From an uncultured Clostridia bacterium (GTDB lineage: Bacteria > Bacillota > Clostridia > Christensenellales > Aristaeellaceae): DNA of 15,234 nt. The DNA is taken from positions 1-15,234 of the forward strand of contig CAMDVP010000048.1 of the NCBI GenBank assembly GCA_945877525.1, read 5' to 3'. The notes beneath the pieces are model-generated. The model had not been told where the DNA came from. It did not search any database and worked only from the letters and a program-made list of their open reading frames with translations. Shown piece by piece: positions 7,469 through 13,789 of this stretch (position 1 is its first letter; each line of letters opens with the position of its first letter). A program made the position numbers and the translations under genes.

Positions 7469-8920
7469 TCAGGGATTTGCTTCGCAGGAAGCCGAAGGGA
7501 GACGATCCATCTGCTTCCGGTACTGGGCCGGAGTCATGCCGTACATGCGCTTGAACAGGGTGTTGAAGTGGGCATATTCATGGTACCCTACCATATGAGC
7601 CACCTCAAGCACCGTTTCATCGGTGCTGAGCAGCAGCCTTTTGGCACAGTCGATCCGCTTTTCCGCAATAATATCGGTATAGGTTTTTCCCGTCTTCTTG
7701 CGGATCAGGGTGGACATATAGCTGGCATTGAGATAAAAACGGGCTGCCACATCGCTGATGCGGATATCTTCTGTATAGTGAAGATCAATGTAGTTCATAA
7801 TGCGTCGCATCAGACGGCTGTTTTCATCTGCAGCGTCGTCCCCGTGCTGCGCCGCATGAAGTTCTGCTGACAGATCTTCCCATGTGCCGCCGCTGCTGAC
7901 ATACTGATATAGATCCAGATTTTCCAGAAAGGAAAGCTCATAGAGACCATGGGATGCGCACAGGGAAGCAGCTCGATGGATCAGCAAATCCAACTGGTCA
8001 ATCTGCATCTGCGGTCTGCTGCAAAGAAGCGAATCCAGCGCCATGGTTGCTCCAGCCGCATTCTTCACGGACACAAACGCACGGATAGACTCCAGGTGTT
8101 GAAGTGTATCGTTCTGTGACCACCTGTAATATTGCACAGGCGTCGATATGTGCCAAAACTGTGCCGTCAGGACAGCGAGGATGCTCTGCCTGTATATCGT
8201 AAAGAACGCGGCGCTTGTCGGACAGCTTTCGCTGATTCCTACCCGATTGGGAATTCCAATCATCAGCCGTCTGCAGACCTCCTGCGTACCTGAAAAGTTG
8301 CCGTCTGAAAAGCAAAATACCGTAATCAGGTTACATCCTGTGTGAAAGGCGATCAGCAGCTCATCCTCCTGCTGATGAACCAGCGCATGCGAAATCACAA
8401 CAGACTCCTGATACTGAAACGTCATGGCGCAGGCCTTCTGAAAGGGAACCTGCACACACAGATCTGCCATGCAGTCTGCAATGCTCCGGGTATTCGATTC
8501 ATCAAAAAAGCTGAAGTAGAAGCTGCAGGAAAGCGCACGGGCCTTCTTTCGCATACTCTCCTGATAACGGCGCAGCATTTGATCCAGGTCGCCCGGTGTT
8601 ATCTGTTTGAGCAGAAAGTCAAATACACCCAGTCGCAGCGCCTGTTGAGCATACTTCAAATCACTGTAGCCTGTAATCAGGATCACAGTGATGCGCGGCA
8701 TTTCCAGCGCAATGCACCTTGTCAGCTCCAGGCCATCCATTCCGGGCATGCGGATATCGGAAATCAGCAAGTCAGGCTTTTCCCTTCGGCACATTTCCAA
8801 AGCAGACAATCCGTCATATGCCATTCCGCAGATTTCGCACTGATAATCGGCCCAATGTATCATTTGGCTCAACCCGTACAGCGACCACTTTTCATCATCA
8901 GCCAGCACTACGCGATACAT
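7469..8920 (-). CDS. YesN-type response regulator, receiver plus AraC DNA-binding domain
   Basis: A 483-residue transcription regulator. The N-terminal receiver domain (about 1-120) has the acidic pair Asp8-Asp9, the phosphoacceptor Asp55 in LLISDIRMPGMDG, Thr83 in LITGYSD and Lys105 in FDFLLKQ. The proline that usually follows this lysine is Gln106 here. A long middle segment (120-370) has no recognisable motif. The C-terminal AraC domain (about 374-468) has both helix-turn-helices, with ISDVAARFYLNASYMSTLIR and, in the second, VAHMVGYHEYAHFNTLFKR then YGMTPAQYRK. The start at 8920 follows AGGAAGGAG and overlaps the kinase stop by 13 bases, indicating translational coupling. Expected to activate the divergence-free operon that begins 127 bases downstream when the kinase senses its extracellular ligand. 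Confidence 0.95.
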   Translation of the reverse strand: MYRVVLADDEKWSLYGLSQMIHWADYQCEICGMAYDGLSALEMCRREKPDLLISDIRMPGMDGLELTRCIALEMPRITVILITGYSDLKYAQQALRLGVFDFLLKQITPGDLDQMLRRYQESMRKKARALSCSFYFSFFDESNTRSIADCMADLCVQVPFQKACAMTFQYQESVVISHALVHQQEDELLIAFHTGCNLITVFCFSDGNFSGTQEVCRRLMIGIPNRVGISESCPTSAAFFTIYRQSILAVLTAQFWHISTPVQYYRWSQNDTLQHLESIRAFVSVKNAAGATMALDSLLCSRPQMQIDQLDLLIHRAASLCASHGLYELSFLENLDLYQYVSSGGTWEDLSAELHAAQHGDDAADENSRLMRRIMNYIDLHYTEDIRISDVAARFYLNASYMSTLIRKKTGKTYTDIIAEKRIDCAKRLLLSTDETVLEVAHMVGYHEYAHFNTLFKRMYGMTPAQYRKQMDRLPSASCEANP

Positions 8921-10632
8921 GCACTTAACTCCTTCCTGATGACGGGCAGCCTGATTTCAACAGCCATGCCCTGCGATTCCTCCGTGAAAAAGCGGAGTGA
9001 CGCGTCTGAACCATAATGCAGGAACAGCCGCCTGGCGATATTGGTGATACCAACCCCCGACTGATTCGGTGCCTCGCTGACCTCCATATGCTGCATGGCC
9101 TCCACCTGGGCGTTCAGCTCTGCTATCTTCTGCGGTGACGCGCCGACGCCGTTGTCCACAATCCGGATGGTCAGCAGGTTGTTGCTTTCATGCGCCCAAA
9201 CATGCACATAGCCCTTGCCCACCACATGCTCCAGGCCATGGAGAACCGCATTTTCCACAAGCGGCTGCAGCAGCATGCGGATCACCATGCACTGGTACAG
9301 CCCCGGATCAATATGGTCAAGGATCGTGATGCGTCCGTCAAAGCGATAGCCGATGATGGTTGCGTAATTCTGCATATACTGCAGTTCTTCCTCAATTGTC
9401 ACGAAGTTGCCGCCCTTTACCGCATAGCGGAACATGCTGGACAGCGACTGGCTGATGACCACAATCTCCATGGCGTTATGCATATAGGCGATGCCCCGAA
9501 TGCAGTCAAACGTATTGTACAGGAAATGCGGATTGATCTGATTGCGGTAGGCAATGATCTCCATCTGCTGCTGCGCTGTTTTTTCCTGCAGCATTCTGGT
9601 CTGGGAAGCCAACACCTCTTCGCTGCTCTTTTCGATTTTATCCAGCATTTCATTGAGAACATCCATGACCATGCACATTTCATTGTTGGGTTTGGATTGG
9701 GGGGTCAAGCGCTGATGAATGTCCGAGTTTTTGGCCATGAACTGCTGCAGATCATTCAGGGGCAGGATGATCTGCTTGTTGAAAAAGTGCTTTAGCCAGA
9801 AGAACAGCGCAAGCAGCAGGGTAATAATGATTCCAATAATCATCACAACAGGCTTCATATCGTCTGATATGCTTCTGTTGCTGATGATGCTGTGCAATTG
9901 CCATCCTGTATGCTGGATGACCGACGAAATAGAGTCGCCTGACGCCATCCGATGCCGGAAGCTGTCTTCCTCCACCGGTTGATTGGAATAAATCATGTTC
10001 CCCTGCTGATCGGTAAAGGCGATCAGGGTACCCTCCACATGGTCGCTTTGTTCTACCAATTCCTTCAGGAGCCCGTCGCTGATGGTAATCGCAAGATAAC
10101 CGATTTTTACCTTGATCACGCTGTCCACGCGGCTGTCGCGGTAGATCGGATAGACAAGCAGAAGCGCCGTCTCCTTGTCCTGCTCAACCACATGATACCG
10201 CGGTGTGGATATCCGATAGCAGTCCTCGGGAAGAGGTTCAACCCCAAAGAGGTTGTTGCCTGAGCTAAGCAAGTAGGACAACTCATCATCATACAGGCCG
10301 ATGCCGATGATCGCAGGGCTGCAGGCAAAAGCGACAGCAAAGGATGTTCGCACAGGCTTGTGATAATCCACCAGGGGAAACGTAACCTCTTTATCGGTCA
10401 GGATATTCTGCACCGCACTTGAATAAGCCATCACATAGCATGCGTTTTCAAGGTTGGTCAGGGTTTGATCCATGCGTTCCAGCATGCTTTCGTTCGACTT
10501 GACGACCACTTCATAGGCTGTGCTCCTCGCAATCCTTACCACAATGTACAGCGTGATTCCCAGAAGCGCGTCAATCAACAACGCGATGGCCAGAATCATG
10601 CTGAGTCCCTTCTTCAGGAAACTGTTTTCCAT
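8908..10632 (-). CDS. YesM-type sensor histidine kinase
   Basis: A 574-residue membrane sensor. Transmembrane segment 1 is at about 12-33, followed by a large extracytoplasmic sensing region (34-260) of the dCACHE-like kind, and segment 2 at 261-281. A HAMP linker and coiled region follow (about 282-360). The LytS/YesM phosphoacceptor motif QINPHFLYNTFD places His369. The ATPase domain has the N box LVENAVLHG (Asn461), DNGVG (493-497) and GVGITN (526-531). I chose the ATG at 10632, with AGGG about 10 bases upstream. The alternative at 10650 adds six residues and has no Shine-Dalgarno, but neither site is strong. It partners with the overlapping regulator gene. Homologous pairs next to LplABC-type transporters sense the imported glycan or a fragment of it. 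Confidence 0.94.
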   Translation of the reverse strand: MENSFLKKGLSMILAIALLIDALLGITLYIVVRIARSTAYEVVVKSNESMLERMDQTLTNLENACYVMAYSSAVQNILTDKEVTFPLVDYHKPVRTSFAVAFACSPAIIGIGLYDDELSYLLSSGNNLFGVEPLPEDCYRISTPRYHVVEQDKETALLLVYPIYRDSRVDSVIKVKIGYLAITISDGLLKELVEQSDHVEGTLIAFTDQQGNMIYSNQPVEEDSFRHRMASGDSISSVIQHTGWQLHSIISNRSISDDMKPVVMIIGIIITLLLALFFWLKHFFNKQIILPLNDLQQFMAKNSDIHQRLTPQSKPNNEMCMVMDVLNEMLDKIEKSSEEVLASQTRMLQEKTAQQQMEIIAYRNQINPHFLYNTFDCIRGIAYMHNAMEIVVISQSLSSMFRYAVKGGNFVTIEEELQYMQNYATIIGYRFDGRITILDHIDPGLYQCMVIRMLLQPLVENAVLHGLEHVVGKGYVHVWAHESNNLLTIRIVDNGVGASPQKIAELNAQVEAMQHMEVSEAPNQSGVGITNIARRLFLHYGSDASLRFFTEESQGMAVEIRLPVIRKELSACIA

Positions 10633-10723
10633 TCCTATGCACCCTATCATTGTCTGTTTTCATTGGAAACCGTAGCACTTATTCCACATTGCTTCCGAAA
10701 TCCCTTTTCTGCATAGGAAACAG

Positions 10724-10766
10724 CAATATGTCAATGAAAGCTCTTTTCTTAAAGCCAATAGGTCAA
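10724..10766. repeat. Phased direct repeats upstream of the kinase gene
   Basis: CAATATGTCAAT (10724-10735) and CAATAGGTCAAT (10756-10767) differ at one base and start 32 bases apart, about three helical turns. They are 92-135 bases before the kinase start. On the minus strand the first overlaps a TTGACA box (10729-10734), but no matching -10 lies 16-18 bases further on. They may be operator sites; no known regulator motif is recognised. Confidence 0.4.
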
Positions 10767-10826
10767 TACAGGGGCCTTGAAGACAGGACCGCCAGCAGGA
10801 AATGCGTTTCTTTTTCCGCTGGGCAG

Positions 10827-10870
10827 AAAAAAAGAAGCCGGGGTTCTCGCCAGTGCAAAGACTGGGAACC
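10827..10870 (-). terminator. Terminator-like hairpin with T tract in the gap
   Basis: In minus-strand RNA, GGTTC and CCAGT pair with ACTGG and GAACC around a CTTTGC loop, with a three-base CGA bulge (10842-10870). Eight bases further on is a run of seven T (10827-10833). The distance between stem and T run is longer than usual, so it may be a weak terminator. It would end any transcript arising in the gap before the kinase gene. Confidence 0.4.
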
Positions 10871-11176
10871 ACAGTTTTGCTGTCCCGGAAAGTGTTGTGC
10901 GGCAATCTTCCTTGGAAGCGACAATTGCAGGGAGGAAGGAAAAGCATCGGCAGTGACCGAATCACCATGCGATGATCCCATTCTACGTGGCTGCTAACAA
11001 GGCCGGACAGAGCGCCTGAACCAGCGCCGGGCTGCTGGAATACACGGCGCCGGGCATTTGGCTGACGGTTCTTCCATGTTGCCAAAGGATCGTTGCGGCG
11101 CGTTGTTTCCTCCGTCTTGTTGCTGATATGGATCAAACATACAAATTTCCCTTGACAAAACAACTCACGGAGGCGA

Positions 11177-11259
11177 GCAAAGGGCTTTGCGATCATTGTC
11201 GCTCCGCTTTCGACTTCCGCCTTCGGCGGACTCGCCACTGGCGAGCCGTCGCCCTTTGC
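11177..11259. repeat. Multi-hairpin element closed by GCAAAGGGC/GCCCTTTGC
   Basis: A perfect 9-bp outer stem (11177-11185 with 11251-11259) encloses three hairpins. These are GCGA/TCGC (11189-11202), TCCGCC/GGCGGA with a TTC loop (11216-11230) and CTCGCC/GGCGAG with an ACT loop (11231-11245). The fold is nearly symmetrical, so the strand is undecided. It could be a structured RNA or a dispersed palindromic intergenic repeat. The first arm can also fold on itself as GCAAAG-GG-CTTTGC. Confidence 0.5.
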
Positions 11260-11296
11260 AATCCTTCGCTTTGCATCCTATAAACATTTAGAATAA

Positions 11297-11315
11297 GCAT
11301 AGTATAATACTGTGC
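11297..11315. repeat. AT-rich palindrome with embedded TATAAT
   Basis: GCATAGTAT and ATACTGTGC form a 19-base palindrome around a central A, with one mismatch. TATAAT (11303-11308) lies at its centre on the plus strand, but no -35 box sits at 16-18 bases. It lies between the two GC-rich folded elements. It could be an operator or part of a repeat element. Confidence 0.35.
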
Positions 11316-11347
11316 TGCATGAAAAGCATAGCATCAAAGGGACGGCC

Positions 11348-11417
11348 CCGAAGGTTTCCAAAGGGCGATCGGAAAGCCCTTTGGTCGCGCCCGCAGGCGC
11401 GAAACCTCTACTTTCGG
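11348..11417. repeat. Compact three-way-junction element
   Basis: GGTTT (11353-11357) pairs with AAACC (11402-11406) and encloses two perfect hairpins. These are CCAAAGGGC/GCCCTTTGG with a nine-base loop (11358-11384) and CGCGCC/GGCGCG with a CGCA loop (11386-11401). Only one base is unpaired at the junction. An outer CCGAA (11348-11352) can pair with TTCGG (11413-11417) across a six-base bulge. It shares the CAAAGGGC/GCCCTTTG core with the element at 11177-11259. A mobile palindromic repeat or a small structured RNA are both possible. Confidence 0.5.
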
Positions 11418-11438
11418 CAAAGCAGTCGTTTTAAGCAA

Positions 11439-11459
11439 GAACAGTATCGAGAACAGTAT
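11439..11459. repeat. GAACAGTAT tandem pair next to the LCP terminator
   Basis: GAACAGTAT occurs twice (11439-11447, 11451-11459) with a CGA spacer, giving a 12-base period. It abuts the A run of the LCP terminator on its distal side. No function is inferred. Confidence 0.5.
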
Positions 11460-11491
11460 AAAAAGGCCGGGCGGCATGAAACCGTCCGGCC
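11460..11491 (-). terminator. Rho-independent terminator of the cca-CDF-LCP group
   Basis: In minus-strand RNA, GGCCGGACGG (11482-11491) pairs with CCGCCCGGCC (11465-11474) with a single A-C mismatch and a seven-base loop, followed directly by TTTTT (11460-11464). It begins 16 bases after the LCP stop codon. The geometry is textbook. Confidence 0.92.
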
Positions 11492-11507
11492 CATCAAGCT
11501 TACCGGG

Positions 11508-12497
11508 TCATTTGTCCTGCCGCAGGTGAAAGAACTCCCGCAGCGCCTGTTGATTCTTCTTCAGGTCAGGACGGATAACCGCCATGTCGTTCACGGTGGT
11601 GTGCTTGTAGGCGCCTGCCACCGGGATGGTCAGAATATCGAAGGAGGCGTTCTTGCAGCGCAGGGCCAGGGGAATCAGCTCCAGGGCGTCCGACAGGGAC
11701 AGGTTGGTAGACACTGCGTCCATGTTTTCCAGAACCAGCATACTGATTTCCGCCAGACTCAGCTGGGTTACCTTGTGGAAGGCGGCTTCCAGCACCTTGC
11801 GCTGGCGGCCGGTGCGCTGGAAATCGCCGTCGATTTTGCGGATGCGGCTGTAGCACAGCGCCTGCTTGCCTGTCAGGCAGACAAGACCGCTTTCCGTCAG
11901 CAGCTGATCCTCCTCCGGCGAGCCGATTTTCTCGTTATAGAAGCGAAGAATGCTGTTCACCTGGGTGCGCTCCCGTTCGCTGACCTCCACCTCCACGCCG
12001 CCGATGGCGTCAATGACCTTGACCAGACGCTCGAAGTTGACCTCTACCCAGGCATCTGCCGTTACGCCAAAGTTGGTTTCCAGCGTTTTTAGCAGTAGAT
12101 CCGCGCCACCCCAGATATAGCTGGCGTTAAGCCGGTTGGAGCCCTTGCCGGGGATTTTCACATACATGTCCCGCAGAAAGGAAGCCATGCGGATGGTTTT
12201 GCTTTCCGCGTCCACCTGCACCAGGATGGTGGTGTCGCTGCGGCCGCGGTGGTCATCGGAATAGGCGTCGCTGCCGATGAGCAGCAGGGTGTACACATTG
12301 TCCTCAGGCATGCTGATGTCCTCGGGCAGCACAAGGAAGGCGGAATTGTCATCCTCGCCGTCCTCAGGCAGTTGGGCCATCATGTCCAGCAGCTCGTCCT
12401 CCGTGTAGCCCTGAAGGCCGTCGTCCGCACCCTGAGCCAGGGCGCAGGAGAAGGGGAGGAGCAGCGCTGTCAGCAGGGAAAGCCATTTTTTCAGCAT
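11508..12497 (-). CDS. LytR-CpsA-Psr (LCP) family envelope protein
   Basis: A 329-residue extracytoplasmic protein. LCP enzymes attach polyprenyl-linked polymers such as teichoic acids or capsule to peptidoglycan. A signal or anchor segment covers residues 1-21 (MLKKWLSLLTALLLPFS, then CALA), followed by an acidic linker (24-67). The LCP domain runs from about 68 to 300: GRSDTTILVQVD (85-96), MASFLRDMYVKIPG (104-117), RLNASYIWGG (122-131), IDAIGGVEVEV (162-172) and RIRKIDGDFQRTGRQ (218-232), with the conserved arginines 86, 109, 218, 220, 228 and 231. AAGGAG lies 5-6 bases before the ATG at 12497. The alternative ATG at 12518 overlaps the upstream stop as TGATG and adds seven residues; it remains possible. 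Cleavage after Ala21 would give a secreted form, whereas most LCP proteins stay anchored. Confidence 0.92.
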   Translation of the reverse strand: MLKKWLSLLTALLLPFSCALAQGADDGLQGYTEDELLDMMAQLPEDGEDDNSAFLVLPEDISMPEDNVYTLLLIGSDAYSDDHRGRSDTTILVQVDAESKTIRMASFLRDMYVKIPGKGSNRLNASYIWGGADLLLKTLETNFGVTADAWVEVNFERLVKVIDAIGGVEVEVSERERTQVNSILRFYNEKIGSPEEDQLLTESGLVCLTGKQALCYSRIRKIDGDFQRTGRQRKVLEAAFHKVTQLSLAEISMLVLENMDAVSTNLSLSDALELIPLALRCKNASFDILTIPVAGAYKHTTVNDMAVIRPDLKKNQQALREFFHLRQDK

Positions 12498-12517
12498 AGG
12501 TACTCCTTGAACGCGCA

Positions 12518-13696
12518 TCAGGTCTGCGCGTCGTGATAGTAGTCCAGGTCGAAGTGAATCACGCAGCAGTAGCGGGGATCAAGCTCCCTTGCGGCGGCGG
12601 CAATTTTCGCCTGGAGCAGCGTGGTGTCGCCATAACCCACGGGCAGCGCCACGTCGAACACCAGGTTGATCTGCTCCTTGCCCGGCACACGGCGCAGGTC
12701 GTGGAGCAGCAGGCCGTTGCATTCCTCCTTGAGGAAGCGGGACAGGTGCTGGTAGGCGCGGTCGGTTTCCGGGTCGCCGGTCACAATGGGATCCATATGG
12801 ATGCACACGATGATGTTCAGCTTCTCGGCAATTTCCTGCTCGGCGCGGTCGATAATTTCGTGCAGCTCCACCAGGTTGCCGTCGGCAGGCACCTCGGCAT
12901 GGAGGGAGGCAATGCAGCGGCCGGGGCCGTAGTCATGCACCATCAGGTCGTGCACGCCCAGAATGTTGTCATAGCTGAGCATCATGTCGTAGATTTTCCG
13001 GCCCAGCTCGCGGTCGGGCTTGCCGCCCATCAGCTGGTCGATAGTGTCCTTGCATACGTCAAAGCCGGCCTTGAGCACCAGTGCGGCTACCACCAGGCCC
13101 ATCCAGCCGTCCACCTGCCAGTGGAGGAAATGCCCGGCCAGCATGCTCAGGGCCACGGCGGAGGTAGCCGCCATGTCGGACAGGGAATCCTTGGCGGCGG
13201 CCTTGAGGGTGGCGGAGTCGATACGCCCACCCGCGTCGTTGTAGAACTGGAACAGCCAGCCCTTGAGCAGAATGCTGGCAATCAGGACGCCGAAGGACAC
13301 CCAGCCGAAGACCAGCGGCTCCGGGTGCAGGATGCTGCCCACGGCGTCGCGGAGCAGCTCGATGCCCATCAGCAGAATCAGCACGCCCACGCCCAGCGCG
13401 CCGATGTACTCCATCCGGCCGTGACCGAAGGGATGCTCCTTGTCCACAGGCTTTTGGGCAATGCGCACGCTGATGAGGGACACAATGCTGCCCCCGGCGT
13501 CGGACAGGTTGTTGGCGGCGTCGGCGGTTACGGCCACCGAGCCGGTGATGGTGCCCACCAGGAACTTCATTGCGGACAAAAGCAGGTTGACCACAATGCC
13601 CGTCAGCGAGCCGACGGTGCCATAGCGCCCGCGAACCGTCTGGTCCTCCGTTTGCTCCCGGTTCTTGACAAAGAGCTTGAACAGCCACTCGTTCAT
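12518..13696 (-). CDS. Cation diffusion facilitator, probable Mn exporter type, with doubled C-terminal domain
   Basis: A 392-residue metal/proton antiporter of the inner membrane, exporting a divalent metal. Six membrane segments lie at about 28-220. Metal site A comprises Asp59 and Asn63 in TADAANNLSDAGGS and Asp170/Asp174 in KDSLSDMAATS. The loop KPVDKEHPFGHGRMEYIGAL (82-101) is a family hallmark. The NN in segment 2 resembles the MneP/MneS manganese exporters of Bacillus, so Mn is the best guess. The usual cytoplasmic domain (about 225-304) is followed by a further ~85 residues of similar pattern. Two ATGs compete: at 13705 the GGAGG is one base away, too close, whereas at 13696 it is ten bases away, so I chose 13696. 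Its stop touches an in-frame LCP ATG as TGATG. Confidence 0.9.
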   Translation of the reverse strand: MNEWLFKLFVKNREQTEDQTVRGRYGTVGSLTGIVVNLLLSAMKFLVGTITGSVAVTADAANNLSDAGGSIVSLISVRIAQKPVDKEHPFGHGRMEYIGALGVGVLILLMGIELLRDAVGSILHPEPLVFGWVSFGVLIASILLKGWLFQFYNDAGGRIDSATLKAAAKDSLSDMAATSAVALSMLAGHFLHWQVDGWMGLVVAALVLKAGFDVCKDTIDQLMGGKPDRELGRKIYDMMLSYDNILGVHDLMVHDYGPGRCIASLHAEVPADGNLVELHEIIDRAEQEIAEKLNIIVCIHMDPIVTGDPETDRAYQHLSRFLKEECNGLLLHDLRRVPGKEQINLVFDVALPVGYGDTTLLQAKIAAAARELDPRYCCVIHFDLDYYHDAQT

Positions 13697-13789
13697 GATA
13701 AACATGCCTCCGTTTTTCGGGCCGTCCCCGTCATTGTATCATATGCTGACAGTCTATGGGCGGAAACGGCGAATATGTTACAGCTTTTG

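Larger units (their letters stand above)
10633..11507. other. Gene-poor gap with several structured elements
   Basis: No convincing gene lies between the kinase start and the LCP stop. Minus-strand reading at 10660-11238 is open for 192 codons, but it has no ribosome binding site, no recognisable motif and an unnatural composition rich in Cys, Arg and Ser. The gap holds the LCP terminator at the right, then a tandem GAACAGTAT pair, two GC-rich folded elements, a palindrome, a GCGCCGGGC direct repeat (11024-11032 and 11047-11055), a terminator-like hairpin, and phased direct repeats near the kinase gene. It separates the housekeeping group from the sugar locus. Confidence 0.6.

Noticed and set aside
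10660..11238. 192-codon minus-strand open frame in the gap
   Set aside because: No ribosome binding site, no motif, odd composition, and it runs through the folded repeats and into the region just before the kinase gene.
11303..11308. Plus-strand promoter in the gap
   Set aside because: TATAAT is present but is the centre of a palindrome and has no -35 at the right distance.
13733..13743. Promoter before the CDF gene
   Set aside because: TACAAT and TATGAT match a -10, but no acceptable -35 lies 16-18 bases upstream.
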